A stretch of 64,000 bases of DNA from Allorhizobium undicola ORS 992 = ATCC 700741 (GCF_000621665.1 NZ_JHXQ01000007.1:1-64000), one strand, 5' to 3'; counted from the stretch's first letter, positions 27,514 through 37,050 are shown. A program made the numbers and translations. Notes: generated from the sequence alone by a model not told the origin.

Positions 27514-28488
27514 GTGAGCGACGCTTCGTCATCTCCTGCCCCCGGCGCGGCTGCCGGTGAAGGCGCCGCGATGGAGGCGGCCTCACGCTGCACCGTTGTC
27601 GGCATAGACCTCGGCGGCACGAAACTGGCGGGCGGTCTGGCGCGGCTGGATGGCACATTGCTGGCCCGCGAAGAGGTCTTGACCTTGCCCGCGAGCCAGC
27701 AATCGGCTTTGAGCCAGATAGCCGATATGGTGTTGCGGCTGGCGGGCGCGGCCGGGGTCGAAAGACGTTCCATCGCGGCATTGGTTGTCGGCGTGCCTGC
27801 GGTCGTATCGCCGCAGACCGGGCTTGCAAGTCTTTCGCCCAATCTGGCACTTCCCGCCGACAGGCCGCTCTCTCGCCTGCTGGAAGAGGCGCTGGGCCTT
27901 GCCGTTGCGGTCGAGAATGATGTCAATCTTGCCGCCTTCGCCGAGGCGCGTGCGGGGCAGGGGCAGGCCTCGCTTGCTTTCGTATCCTTCGGCACCGGCG
28001 TTGGAATGGGGCTGGTGGTGGACGGCCAGTTGATGCGCGGCGCGAATGGCCGGGCAGGTGAAATCGGCTTTCTGCCGATTGGCGCCACCCCTCATGCGGT
28101 TGCGGGCCAATCCGTCAATGGCCTGCTTGAAGATGAAATCGGGACGGCTGCGCTGCGCAGGCGCCATGCGAGCCGGTGGCCGGATATGCGAGACCTGTTT
28201 TCCGCCCTGCGTGCGGGCGATGATGCGGCTTTGGCGGCGCTGGATGATCTTGCCTGCACGGCCTCGATCGGCATCGCCGCCATACAGACGCTGATCGATC
28301 CCGCTCTGACGGTGATTGGCGGGGGAATAGGCAGTCAGCCGGAATTTCTCGCAGCGCTCAGGCGGCATGTTGCCGCGCTGCTGCCATTCGAATGCCGCCT
28401 GGCGGAAAGCCGGTTTGGCGCCGAGGCCGGAATGATCGGCGCGGTGATGATGGCTTGCGAACTGGCCAGACAAGGGAGAGTTTCATGA
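27514..28488 (+). CDS. ROK-family sugar kinase
   Basis: A 324-residue kinase starting at GTG 27514 (AAGGTGG just upstream). The frame extends back to 27439, but that part covers the promoter and operator, so the longer start is rejected. ATP-binding VVGIDLGGTKLAGG, the catalytic Asp in ENDVNLAAF and the ROK block GTGVGMGLVVDGQLMRGANGRAGEIGFLP are present. The zinc motif CxCGxxGCxE of glucokinase-type ROK proteins is missing, replaced near HAVAGQSVNGLLE. No HTH, so an enzyme rather than a repressor. It may phosphorylate the hexose or amino sugar released in this locus, which would supply NagB. Confidence 0.85.
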   Translation: MSDASSSPAPGAAAGEGAAMEAASRCTVVGIDLGGTKLAGGLARLDGTLLAREEVLTLPASQQSALSQIADMVLRLAGAAGVERRSIAALVVGVPAVVSPQTGLASLSPNLALPADRPLSRLLEEALGLAVAVENDVNLAAFAEARAGQGQASLAFVSFGTGVGMGLVVDGQLMRGANGRAGEIGFLPIGATPHAVAGQSVNGLLEDEIGTAALRRRHASRWPDMRDLFSALRAGDDAALAALDDLACTASIGIAAIQTLIDPALTVIGGGIGSQPEFLAALRRHVAALLPFECRLAESRFGAEAGMIGAVMMACELARQGRVS

Positions 28489-30227
28489 CGAGCGCTGACT
28501 TCAAGGCAAGGCCGCGCGCCGACGGGCTTGTCGAGACCGATCTTCCCTTGCAGATGGCGTTCATGGCCCCGCGTCTTCAAGGCGATTTCTACCCGCAGGG
28601 GCGGCTTGACCTGTCTCTGTGGGGGTGCGGACGGATGGCGAGCCTGATGCTGGAGCCGTGGGACGGCCCTTTCATTCATGCGCCAAACCGGCTGACATGC
28701 GGCGAGGCCGGCCTTTATGTGGCGCAATCCGCGCCTGTGCTGGCGCTGGTCGGCGCAAGGGTGAAACGGGCCATGCCTGCCAGACGTTGCGCCTGGTGGG
28801 GCAGTGTCATTTCCCCGCCGAAGGTGGAGCGGCGCGACAGGCTGCGGCGGGTTGCAACGCCCTGGGGCGTGACCCTCGTCGATGAACGGCCCGATGGCGT
28901 CATTGTTGCGGTCGGCGCCTCGGAAGAGGAGGCTTCGCGCGGGCTGAGCCTTTCCGTGGAGGCGATTATCGCCGAGGCCGAGCAGTATGTGCGGCGCTGC
29001 GATATTCTGCCCGAGGCGCCCGCTTTGCTGCGCAGCATGGCAATCCAGAGCACCCATGCGGCGCTGTCTTCCATACGCCGTGCCGAAGATGGCAGCTTTC
29101 TCGGCCTTGCCGCAGGTCAGGCCTATAGCGCGCCTACCCGCACCTATTACCGGGATGGCTACTGGACCCTTCAGGCGCTCCTGCATCTTGATCTGGAGGC
29201 GGTGCGCGAACAGATCGATCTTCTCGCAGGGGGTATCCAGCCCGATGGCGAAGCGCCCAGCGCCGTTATTCTCACGGGCCCCGCCCAGGGCCTGGAATGG
29301 GAGAAATTCCGCACGACAAACAAGGTCTACAAGGAAGAACATCTGCGCCCAAGCGACTGGTGGAGCGATCATTTCGATAGCCCGCTCTTCTTCATTCTCA
29401 CCCTTGGCGATTATCTTGGCAAGGGTGGCGACAAAACGGTATTGGCGCGACATTTCGCCAAGGTGCGGGCAATTTATAACCGCTACCGCGCCCTGGACAA
29501 GGAAGGCAATGGCCTGCCGCAAAAGCCGCGCCATGACCGTGACTGGGCCGACAATGTCTATCGCCATGGCTATGTGGCCTATAATATCGGCCTGTGGATC
29601 GGGGCGCTGGATGTGATTGCAACCTTCGGAGCCGAAATCGATGCCGATCTGGCGCTGGAGGCAGCCCGAACCGCAGAACAGGCGAGAGCCAGTGTGGATG
29701 CCGCCCTCCTGACCGCGAATGGCTGGTATGCCGATTATGGCCTGAAGGGGGAGTTCGTTGAAGATCACCTCACGCTCGACAGCCTGACATTGTTGCGTTT
29801 CAACGCCGTATCGCGGGAGAAGGCGGTCGAGGTGCTTGGTCATGTGCAGACTTTGCTGGAAACCCGCAACAATCAGCAGCAACCCTATGGTGACTGGGGC
29901 GTGATGTGCGCTTGGCCCCCGTTCAAGCGTCCTGCCGATACCCGTGCGAAATCGGCCTTTGCCTACCGCTATCACAATGGCTCGGACTGGCCCTATCTCT
30001 CCGGTCTTTACGCCGAACAAAGGCTGCGGTTTGGCCTTGATGGCGCGGATTATCCGCTGCTGCGCTGGTGGCGCACCAGCCTTGAGAATGGCTGGATCGG
30101 TTCGGTGGAATATTTCTCGCCACCCTTTGGCCGGGGATCGCTGCTGCAAGGCTGGACGGGAATGCACGCCGCCGCCATTTTAGCCTGGCGCGAGCGGGTG
30201 GAAAACATGATGCAGGAGATGGCCTGA
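28485..30227 (+). CDS. Alpha/alpha-barrel (six-hairpin) glycosidase-like protein
   Basis: A 580-residue protein without signal peptide. Its middle and C-terminal two thirds read as an (alpha/alpha)6 barrel of the amylo-glucosidase/six-hairpin kind: TRTYYRDGYWTLQAL (about 215-230), DNVYRHGYVAYNIG, NQQQPYGDWGVMCAWPPFK and YHNGSDWPYLSGLYAEQ, with acidic residues next to aromatic ones as usual in active sites. I cannot assign the GH family. The ATG overlaps the kinase stop (ATGA), so it is translated with the kinase. It is cytoplasmic and probably cuts an imported oligosaccharide. The in-frame start at 28392 lies wholly within the kinase gene and is not used. Confidence 0.7.
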   Translation: MTSADFKARPRADGLVETDLPLQMAFMAPRLQGDFYPQGRLDLSLWGCGRMASLMLEPWDGPFIHAPNRLTCGEAGLYVAQSAPVLALVGARVKRAMPARRCAWWGSVISPPKVERRDRLRRVATPWGVTLVDERPDGVIVAVGASEEEASRGLSLSVEAIIAEAEQYVRRCDILPEAPALLRSMAIQSTHAALSSIRRAEDGSFLGLAAGQAYSAPTRTYYRDGYWTLQALLHLDLEAVREQIDLLAGGIQPDGEAPSAVILTGPAQGLEWEKFRTTNKVYKEEHLRPSDWWSDHFDSPLFFILTLGDYLGKGGDKTVLARHFAKVRAIYNRYRALDKEGNGLPQKPRHDRDWADNVYRHGYVAYNIGLWIGALDVIATFGAEIDADLALEAARTAEQARASVDAALLTANGWYADYGLKGEFVEDHLTLDSLTLLRFNAVSREKAVEVLGHVQTLLETRNNQQQPYGDWGVMCAWPPFKRPADTRAKSAFAYRYHNGSDWPYLSGLYAEQRLRFGLDGADYPLLRWWRTSLENGWIGSVEYFSPPFGRGSLLQGWTGMHAAAILAWRERVENMMQEMA

Positions 30228-30249
30228 ACCCACCCTGTCCTCCCATGCC

Positions 30250-31011
30250 TCATGTCATCAGGCTTGCCGCGTCCCGATCCACAATCCACGTCACTGACGG
30301 GTGGGCGAGAAGGGCCGAAGCGGGGCAGTTCTCCGTAATGGTCCCGCAAAGGGCGCTTCGGACGGCTGCGGCCTTGCGGCTGCCGGTCGCCAGCACCAGA
30401 ATGCGCCTTGCCTCCAGGATCGTGCCGATGCCCATGGTGATGGCTTCCGCCGGAACCGCGCCATCGGCAAAAAAGCCCCGATTGGCCTCGATGGTGGAGA
30501 TATGCAATGCCACCTGCCGGGTTCGGCTGGAAAAAGCAGATCCCGGTTCGTTGAAGCCGATATGGCCGTTGCCGCCAAGGCCGAGCAATTGCAGATCGAT
30601 GCCGCCAGCCGCCACGATTGCCGCCTCATAGGCTTGTGCGGCGGCGCGCCGGTCGCGGCTTTGACCATCGGGCAGGAACGTTTTGCCGGGATCGATGTCC
30701 ACATGATCGAAGAACAGCCGGTTCATCGTGCTGCGATAGGAGCCCGGATGCGTGGGGGCGAGATTGGCATATTCATCGAGGTTGAAACTCGTGACGCCTG
30801 CAAAGCTGACCGCACCGCCGGCATGAGCCGCGACGAGATGCCGGTAGACAGGCTCCATCGTGGCGCCCGTGGCAAGACCGAGAACGGTCCGTGGTTTTTG
30901 ACGAACCGTCTCGATGATGGATCGTGCAACCCGTTCGGCGGCAGCATGGCTATTATCCATGACATGCCGGGCGGGAGTATGGATGACAGGCGTGGTGGAG
31001 GAGACCGGCAT
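30250..31011 (-). CDS. nagB: Glucosamine-6-phosphate deaminase
   Basis: A 253-residue NagB: glucosamine 6-phosphate to fructose 6-phosphate plus ammonia. Active-site stretches are SFNLDEY (general base Asp), LLGLGGNGHIGFNEPGS (with the catalytic His region), and LGLATGATMEPVY for phosphate binding. The ATG at 31011 has GAGGAAAAGG upstream and avoids overlap with the ATPase gene (13 bases between). It is second in a leftward pair with the transporter ATPase, convergent to the glycosidase. Its presence says the locus handles an amino sugar. No nagA deacetylase is seen in the window. Confidence 0.92.
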   Translation of the reverse strand: MPVSSTTPVIHTPARHVMDNSHAAAERVARSIIETVRQKPRTVLGLATGATMEPVYRHLVAAHAGGAVSFAGVTSFNLDEYANLAPTHPGSYRSTMNRLFFDHVDIDPGKTFLPDGQSRDRRAAAQAYEAAIVAAGGIDLQLLGLGGNGHIGFNEPGSAFSSRTRQVALHISTIEANRGFFADGAVPAEAITMGIGTILEARRILVLATGSRKAAAVRSALCGTITENCPASALLAHPSVTWIVDRDAASLMT

Positions 31012-31024
31012 CGTCACCTTTTCC

Positions 31025-32164
31025 TCAGGGCTGGTTGGTGCGAATGAGGCTGCCATCGGCGCGCTTTTTCGCAAATGCCTTGCCCGTTACGGCATCGAAA
31101 AGATGCAGCCGGCACGGATCGATGCCAAGCTCCAGCAATTGCCCTTCCTGCACCGATACATGGTCTGGAAGATGCAGCGTGACGGGGCTTTCATGTCCGG
31201 CCATACGGCCGTAGATATAGGTTTCCGTGCCGACGCTTTCGGCATAATCGGTTTGGAAGCGGGCCTGAGCTGCCGTTCCATCCGCGCCACCCGTCAGACG
31301 GAAATGGTTCGGCCGCGCTCCGAGTGTTACCTTCGCGCCGATGGTGCTTCCTTCGGGATCGACAGCAAGTGTCATCTGTTGAAAACCGGGAACGGCGACC
31401 GTTACGCTTTCGGCTCCAAGGCTTGTGATGGTCCCGTTGAAAAAGTTCATTTGCGGCGAGCCTATGAACCCTGCGACGAAGCGATTGACCGGAAAGTCGA
31501 ACAGTTCCAGCGGGGGGCCGTATTGCTCAAGCCTGCCGCCGTTCAGAACGGCGATGCGGTCGGCCATGGTCATGGCTTCGATCTGGTCATGGGTCACATA
31601 GATCATGGTTGCGCCAAGCCGCTTGTGCAGGCGGCTGATCTCGCCGCGGGTCTTGACCCGTAGTGCCGCATCAAGATTTGACAGCGGCTCGTCGAACAGG
31701 AAAACCTGCGGCTGGCGCACGATGGCCCGGCCAATGGCCACACGCTGGCGCTGGCCGCCCGAAAGCGCCTTCGGCAGCCGGTCGAGAAGTGGCTCTATGG
31801 CCAGCATCTCGGCGGCTTCCTTCACGCGCGCCTCCACCTCCGGTTTAGGCAATCTCGTGTTTTCAAGGCCAAAGGACAGGTTTTTCCTGACTGTCATATG
31901 CGGGTAAAGTGCGTAGGACTGGAAAACCATGGACAATCCGCGCTCGCCAGAGGGGAGCGCCGTGACATCGCGTCGCCCGATTTCGATTGCGCCGCCGCTG
32001 ATTGTCTCCAACCCCGCAATGCAGCGCAGCAAGGTGGACTTGCCGCAACCCGACGGCCCGACCAGAACAGTAAATTCACCATCCTCGACCGAAAGGTCTA
32101 TGCCATGCAGGACGGTGTGGTTGCCATATTGCTTGACCACGGATTTCAGTGCGAGACCTGCCAT
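31025..32164 (-). CDS. Sugar ABC transporter ATPase (MalK/UgpC type)
   Basis: A 379-residue CUT1 ATPase: Walker A GPSGCGKST, Q-loop FQSYALYPHMTV, signature LSGGQRQRVAIGRAIVR, Walker B VFLFDEPLSNLD, YVTHDQIEAMTMADRI, and a C-terminal TOBE/OB extension ending near ELGIDPCRLHLFD. ATG 32164 has GAGGG upstream; the longer frame to 32317 is not supported. It is transcribed away from the binding-protein gene across a 402-base gap with two ROK-type operators, and should drive the permeases at 33.8-35.6 kb. Confidence 0.9.
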   Translation of the reverse strand: MAGLALKSVVKQYGNHTVLHGIDLSVEDGEFTVLVGPSGCGKSTLLRCIAGLETISGGAIEIGRRDVTALPSGERGLSMVFQSYALYPHMTVRKNLSFGLENTRLPKPEVEARVKEAAEMLAIEPLLDRLPKALSGGQRQRVAIGRAIVRQPQVFLFDEPLSNLDAALRVKTRGEISRLHKRLGATMIYVTHDQIEAMTMADRIAVLNGGRLEQYGPPLELFDFPVNRFVAGFIGSPQMNFFNGTITSLGAESVTVAVPGFQQMTLAVDPEGSTIGAKVTLGARPNHFRLTGGADGTAAQARFQTDYAESVGTETYIYGRMAGHESPVTLHLPDHVSVQEGQLLELGIDPCRLHLFDAVTGKAFAKKRADGSLIRTNQP

Positions 32165-32318
32165 GATTTTCCCTCGAAGGCCAAGTGGCAGAAAATGGAG
32201 CCCGGATTTGCAACCCTCGTCTGTCAAGGGTTGTGACGGTCCGTAATCTGCCGCAATGTTCTTTCCGCCAGAGCGCCGGTTGTCAGCGAGACGGGGAGAA
32301 TGTCTCGCATCTTCCATA

Positions 32319-32337
32319 GTTCGTCAAGTCGCCGAAC
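32319..32337. promoter_or_regulatory. ROK-type operator, site 2 of 4
   Basis: GTTCG-TCAAGTCGC-CGAAC; same arms and spacing as the site at 27478. Confidence 0.7.
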
Positions 32338-32411
32338 ATTTAAGGCCGTCGATCTGGCGTGATTTGGAAATTCCACGCTTCTCCCTTGACGCCGTGCATT
32401 TCCTGTTTTTA

Positions 32412-32430
32412 ATTCGTCTTGGTACCGAAC
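32412..32430. promoter_or_regulatory. ROK-type operator, site 3 of 4
   Basis: ATTCG-TCTTGGTAC-CGAAC, 93 bases from site 2 in the same divergent gap. Confidence 0.7.
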
Positions 32431-32566
32431 AAATTCGGCCACGCAATCCTGGCGCAGAAACAGGAAGCCGAACATCGCAAGGCCGCGCCAATGCCGACGA
32501 CAACTTCGCCGGGTGAAAACGAGGGTGTGCCGGAATGCCGCCCGCTGGGAGAGGAAGGGGAACAGC

Positions 32567-33808
32567 ATGAGGATCAAGACACTGGCTGGAGCGCTGGCTC
32601 TGGCAACGCTTGCAATGATGACGGATGCTGCGGCAGCGCAGCTCAAGCTGGTCTGGTATGTGGACGACGACGCGCAGGAAAAGGCGCTCAGAACCTTGCT
32701 GGACAAATACACAGCCGCCCATCCCGAAACGACCTTCGACCTGCAAATCACGCCCTATGACGGAATGTTGCAGAAATTCCAGCAATATGCCGCATCCGGC
32801 ATCATGCCGGATCTGTCACTGACCTCCTCGATGGAGCCGGTGATCCGGCCGTTTCTGGCCGATTTCAACAAGGAGATCGGCCCGGACTGGATCAAGGATT
32901 TCGTGAAGGGCTGGGCTGATGGCGCAAGGCTTGGCGATCAGGTGATTGCCGCTCCGCTCGATGTCACCTCGACCGGGGTCTTCCTCAATGCCGATGCCTT
33001 CAAGAAGGCAGGCGTGGAAATCCCCGCCCAGGACAAGGGCTGGACCTGGGACGAGTTCACGAAGAAAATCAAGGACGTGTCGCAGAAATCCGGCACGCGC
33101 TATCCGATGGTCTGGGATATTTCCGCCAGCCGTTTCATCGTCTATCCCTTCCAGTACGGCAACCACATCTTCTCGGAGCAGGAGCCAGTGAAGGTGGTGA
33201 TGAACGATGCCGCCTGGGTCAAGTCCGTGGAAGGCTTTGTCGGCCTCACCAAGGATGTCATGCCGCCCGGCCTGTGGTCCGGGGCCAGTTCCGATAATCC
33301 GAAGGAGCTTTTCCTCGGCGGGCAGGCCGTGGCCTACATGTCCGGCAGCTGGCAGATCCCGACGCTGGCCACCAAGGCCAAATTTGCCTGGCAGGCCGGT
33401 CCAACCCCCGGTGGTACGGTGCGGTCCTCCATCTATGGCGGCGATTATCTCGTGGCCTTCAATACCTCGCCGCATCTGAAGGAGGCGGTCGGCTTCATCA
33501 AGTGGATCACCTCGCCGGACGTGCAGGCCGATTACGGCAAGACCTTTGGCGTCATTCCAGCCAATATGAAAGCGGCCAAGGTGGATTACGGCAACGAAGC
33601 AGCCTCCAACGCGGTCAAGATCATGCAGGGCGAGCTGGATGCAAGCCCGGCCTATGCCGCCACCGATCAGGCATGGCCGGAAATGCAGCCTGTCTGGGCG
33701 GTCATCAAGCCCGCCATCACCCAGGCGGTTGCGGGGCAGATCAGCCCGGCTGAAGCGGTGGCGCAAATCCGCAAATCTGCCGAGGAAGCCATCGAGGCCG
33801 GGCGGTGA
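32567..33808 (+). CDS. Periplasmic sugar-binding protein (SBP family 1)
   Basis: A 413-residue binding protein with signal peptide MRIKTLAGALALATLAMMT...AAA cut near residue 24; mature part begins QLKLVWYVDDD. It shows the CUT1 pattern (AAHPETTFDLQITPYDGMLQKFQQYAASGIMPDL, GWTWDEF, YMSGSWQI). ATG 32567 has GGAAGGGG upstream. The GTG of the next gene overlaps its stop by four bases. The ligand is unknown; the neighbours suggest an oligosaccharide with an unsaturated uronic acid and/or an amino sugar. Confidence 0.9.
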   Translation: MRIKTLAGALALATLAMMTDAAAAQLKLVWYVDDDAQEKALRTLLDKYTAAHPETTFDLQITPYDGMLQKFQQYAASGIMPDLSLTSSMEPVIRPFLADFNKEIGPDWIKDFVKGWADGARLGDQVIAAPLDVTSTGVFLNADAFKKAGVEIPAQDKGWTWDEFTKKIKDVSQKSGTRYPMVWDISASRFIVYPFQYGNHIFSEQEPVKVVMNDAAWVKSVEGFVGLTKDVMPPGLWSGASSDNPKELFLGGQAVAYMSGSWQIPTLATKAKFAWQAGPTPGGTVRSSIYGGDYLVAFNTSPHLKEAVGFIKWITSPDVQADYGKTFGVIPANMKAAKVDYGNEAASNAVKIMQGELDASPAYAATDQAWPEMQPVWAVIKPAITQAVAGQISPAEAVAQIRKSAEEAIEAGR

Positions 33809-34749
33809 GCGGGGAAACGAAGCCGGAAGGCAAGGGGGCGGCGCTTGTCGCCCGGCATGGCCTTTCGGCTCTTTTTCGCAAAGGCTGGCCCTATCTGTTG
33901 ATGGCGCCGACCATGGTCTTGCTGGTGGCGTTCACGCTCTACCCGTTGGCGCAGGGCCTTTTCATGGCCTTTTTCAAGCGGGGCGTCGTGGTGCTGCCAC
34001 AGGTCAAGCAGACATGGCCTGTCTTTGTCGGGCTCGATAATTTCATCAGCCTGCTCGACAATCGCGAATTCCGGGATTCGCTGCTGAAAACCGTGATTTT
34101 CGTTGTCTGTGCCGTGCCGGTCAATATTGCCGTTTCGCTGGGCCTTGCCCTGTTGCTGCAACCGCAAAAGCGCATTTATGCTTTTGTGCGCACGGTGGTA
34201 TTCTTTCCCTCGATGATAAGCCTGCTGATTATCGGTGTTACGTGGCGCTGGTTGTTCGGGCTCAATAACGGGCTGGTCAACTATGCCCTTTCGCTTTTGC
34301 ATATCGCGCCGGTGCCGTGGCTGGAACAGGACATCATGGCGCAGGTTGCAGTTATGGTGGCCTGGGTGTGGTGGCAGGCAGGCGTCAACATGATGATCTT
34401 TCTGTCCGGGCTGACAGCCATATCCCAGGATTATTACGAGGCCGCCTCGATAGACGGCACTTCGAAGTGGCGGCAATTCACCCATATCACCCTGCCGCTT
34501 CTGAAGCCGACCATGGCGGTGGTGGTGGTTCTGTCCTGTATCGAAGCCTTCAAGGTTTACGAGCTGGTCGTTTCTCTGACGGGCGGCGGGCCGGGCAAGG
34601 CCACGGTCTACCTTATCCAGACCATCTACGAAACAGCGTTCCAGATGCCGATGAAGGCAGGCATTGCGGCGGCGCAATCGGCTGTGCTGTTCATCATTCT
34701 TATTACGCTGACCGTCATCCAGCTCAGGATTTCGAGGAGCAAGTCATGA
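33805..34749 (+). CDS. Sugar ABC transporter permease (MalF/UgpA type)
   Basis: A 314-residue CUT1 permease with six membrane segments and the EAA loop YEAASIDGTSKWRQFTHITLPLLKPT, then LTGGGPGKAT. It starts at GTG 33805, overlapping the binding-protein stop (GTGA). It pairs with the next gene, whose ATG overlaps its stop in the same way, so the three genes are translationally coupled. Confidence 0.9.
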   Translation: MSGETKPEGKGAALVARHGLSALFRKGWPYLLMAPTMVLLVAFTLYPLAQGLFMAFFKRGVVVLPQVKQTWPVFVGLDNFISLLDNREFRDSLLKTVIFVVCAVPVNIAVSLGLALLLQPQKRIYAFVRTVVFFPSMISLLIIGVTWRWLFGLNNGLVNYALSLLHIAPVPWLEQDIMAQVAVMVAWVWWQAGVNMMIFLSGLTAISQDYYEAASIDGTSKWRQFTHITLPLLKPTMAVVVVLSCIEAFKVYELVVSLTGGGPGKATVYLIQTIYETAFQMPMKAGIAAAQSAVLFIILITLTVIQLRISRSKS

Positions 34750-35564
34750 CGAATGCCTATTCGCCCCTGCGGCTCGTCCTGCTTGGTGTGGTTCTGCTGG
34801 TCTTTCTTCTGCCTCCGGTCTGGCTTTTCGTGTCGGCGCTGAAGCCGCAGGCGGAAATCTTCGCCTGGCCGCCAACGCTGCTTCCTGCCGATCCGACGCT
34901 TGAAAACTTTCTCGCGGCAATGTCCCGTGCCCGCTTTCTGACCTTTTTCCGCAATTCCGCGGTTGTCTGCCTGCTGTCGGCAACACTTTCGGTGACGATC
35001 AGCGTGATGGCGGGCTATGCGCTGGCAAAATTCCGCTTCAGGGGCGACACGCTGCTGTTCATGCTCATCATGTCGTCGCTGATGGTGCCGCTACAAATCG
35101 TGCTGATCCCGGTTTTTCTCGTGCTGCGCGATCTTGGTCTGCTGAATACGCTGGCGGGACTGATCATCGCGCCAGCCGCCACGCCCACCGGGGTTTTTCT
35201 GATGCGGCAATATATCGTCAACATTCCCGATAGCCTGCTGGAAGCCGCACGGCTGGATGGAACCCCGGAATGGCGGATTTTGCTGCGGATCATCGTGCCG
35301 CTATCGCTTCCGGCGATCGGAACGCTGATGGCCTTCAACCTCGTCTGGCGCTGGAACGATTATCTCTGGCCGTTCCTGATCGTCAATGACCAGGAAATGT
35401 GGACGGTGCAGATGGCCATTGCCAATTCTGTAGGGCGTTTCGGCATTGATTGGCCAAAACTCCTGTCCATGTCGGTGCTGTCTGTCCTGCCGGTGCTGGT
35501 CGTCTTCACGCTGCTGCAAAGGCTGCTGATGGGGGGCATCATGGCGGGGGCGACGAAGGAATAA
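34746..35564 (+). CDS. Sugar ABC transporter permease (MalG/UgpE type)
   Basis: A 272-residue CUT1 permease with six membrane segments, EAA loop LLEAARLDGTPEWRILLRIIVPLSLPA and the following WRWNDYLWPFLIV. The ATG at 34746 overlaps the previous stop and has CGAGGAG upstream. It ends the transporter operon; a cluster of palindromic repeats follows. Confidence 0.9.
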   Translation: MTNAYSPLRLVLLGVVLLVFLLPPVWLFVSALKPQAEIFAWPPTLLPADPTLENFLAAMSRARFLTFFRNSAVVCLLSATLSVTISVMAGYALAKFRFRGDTLLFMLIMSSLMVPLQIVLIPVFLVLRDLGLLNTLAGLIIAPAATPTGVFLMRQYIVNIPDSLLEAARLDGTPEWRILLRIIVPLSLPAIGTLMAFNLVWRWNDYLWPFLIVNDQEMWTVQMAIANSVGRFGIDWPKLLSMSVLSVLPVLVVFTLLQRLLMGGIMAGATKE

Positions 35565-35565
35565 A

Positions 35566-35716
35566 GCATTCCCAGCAAAAGTGCGCAGCGGTTTTGCGTC
35601 CGGGAATGCGTGAGGAAAAACCATTCCCAGCAAAAGTGTGGAGCGGTTTTGCGTCCGGGAATGCGTGAAGAAAAACCATTCCCAGCACAGGTGCACAGCG
35701 GTTTTGCCGGGAATGC
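35566..35716. repeat. Three tandem palindromic repeats
   Basis: Three copies, period 55 bases, of GCATTCCC-AGCAAAAGTG ... GGTTTTGC ... GGGAATGC. Each copy is itself a long hairpin (GCATTCCC / GGGAATGC and GCAAAA / TTTTGC arms). The third is slightly shortened. They lie between two convergent genes. Confidence 0.88.
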
Positions 35717-35739
35717 CTGGAATATCGGCCGTGGTGCTG

Positions 35740-37050
35740 TTACCTGCTCCGAAAGCCGAGAAGGTGATAGAACAGGATGGCGCCGATGGTTGCCGTGCCG
35801 ATGCCATCGAGGGTAAAGCCCGCGACAGCCAGCTTGAAATTGCCGGCTCCCAGGACGAGCGCGATGCCGACGGTGATGAGATTGCGCGGGTCGGAGAAGT
35901 CCACCTTGTTTTCCACCCAGATCCTGCCAGCGGTTGCGGCAATAAGGCCGAAAACCACGATGGAAAGGCCGCCAATCACCGGGGCGGGAATGGTCTGGAT
36001 CAGTGCACCGAATTTGGGCGAAAAGCCCAGGAGAATTGCGAAGGCCGCAGCCACCAGGAAGACCAGCGTGGAGAAGATGCGGGTGACGGCCATGACACCC
36101 ATATTCTCGGCATAGGTGGTCATGCCGGCGCCGCCAAAGCAGCCTGAGACAATGGTGGCCAATCCGTCACCAATGAAGGCGCGGCCAAGATAGCGATCGA
36201 GGTTGCGGCCGGTCATTGCGCCGATTGCTTTGATATGTCCGAGATTTTCGGCAACGAGAATAACGACGACCGGCGCGATCAGGGTGATTGCGGGAAGCGA
36301 AAAGACAGGCGCGGTGAAATGCGGCCAGCCAAACCAGGGGGCTGCCGATACGCCGGAAAAATCCACCGGCGTGCCAAGGCCGAAGCCATTGGCGAGAATG
36401 TAATAAGCCAGATAGGCGATTGCCCCGCCGATGAGAATGGGAAGACGTCGCGCCATGCCCGGTGCATAAACGGCGATGGCGCCGACCGAGATAAAGGCGA
36501 GAATGGCAATCCATCGCGAAAGCTGAAATCCATTGGGATTGGCCGCACTGGTGCCGGAGGCGCTGGCAATGGCGATTGGCGCCAGCACAAGCCCGATTGC
36601 TGCGACGATGGCGCCGGTCAGCACGGGCGGCATCAGCTTTTCGATCCAGCGATGTCCGGCAAAGCTGACCACAAGTCCCACCAGTGCATACAGCACGCCC
36701 GCGGCAATGATGCCGCCAAGCGCTACGGCAAGGTTAGGGTTCGGGGATCCCGCCGCTGCGCCGGTCGCAACCAGAATGGGGCCGATAAAGGCAAAGGAGG
36801 AACCAAGATAGCTTGGCACCCGTCCGCCCACGGCAATGAAGAAGATCAGCGTCGAAAGCCCGGAAAACAGAATGGAAACATTTGGATCGAAGCCCATGAT
36901 GATCGGCGCCAGCACGGTGGAGCCAAACATGGCAACCACATGCTGTAGGCCCAGAACCAGGGTCTGAAAGGCAGGCGGTCGCTCATCGGGGAGAATGCGA
37001 CCCTCGCGTTTCAATGTCCAGCGTGGAAAATATCTGCCGGTCTCGTCCAT
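35740..37050 (-). CDS. NCS2-family uracil/xanthine permease
   Basis: A 436-residue membrane permease with 12 or more hydrophobic segments. Family stretches are QHVVAMFGSTVLAPIIMG near the start, PVLTGAIVAAIGLVLA, the substrate-site region VVILVAENLGHIKAIGAMTG (VAEN/NLGH pattern), and GGAGMTTYAENMGVMAVTRI. It resembles the UraA/RutG branch, normally importing uracil or related bases by proton symport. ATG 37050 has GGAGGGG upstream; ATG 37062 does not. It is odd in a sugar locus. A ROK-type operator lies about 155 bases upstream, so it may be under the same repressor. Confidence 0.85.
   Translation of the reverse strand: MDETGRYFPRWTLKREGRILPDERPPAFQTLVLGLQHVVAMFGSTVLAPIIMGFDPNVSILFSGLSTLIFFIAVGGRVPSYLGSSFAFIGPILVATGAAAGSPNPNLAVALGGIIAAGVLYALVGLVVSFAGHRWIEKLMPPVLTGAIVAAIGLVLAPIAIASASGTSAANPNGFQLSRWIAILAFISVGAIAVYAPGMARRLPILIGGAIAYLAYYILANGFGLGTPVDFSGVSAAPWFGWPHFTAPVFSLPAITLIAPVVVILVAENLGHIKAIGAMTGRNLDRYLGRAFIGDGLATIVSGCFGGAGMTTYAENMGVMAVTRIFSTLVFLVAAAFAILLGFSPKFGALIQTIPAPVIGGLSIVVFGLIAATAGRIWVENKVDFSDPRNLITVGIALVLGAGNFKLAVAGFTLDGIGTATIGAILFYHLLGFRSR

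Larger units (their letters stand above)
32165..32566. other. Divergent regulatory gap of the glycan locus
   Basis: 402 bases without a gene between the ATPase (leftward) and the binding protein (rightward). It carries two copies of RTTCG-N9-CGAAC, one nearer each gene, suggesting one repressor controls both directions. Confidence 0.65.

Noticed and set aside
35566..35716. Possible CRISPR array
   Set aside because: The three repeats are palindromic along their whole length, about 55 bases in period with no unique spacers of CRISPR size, and no cas gene is near.
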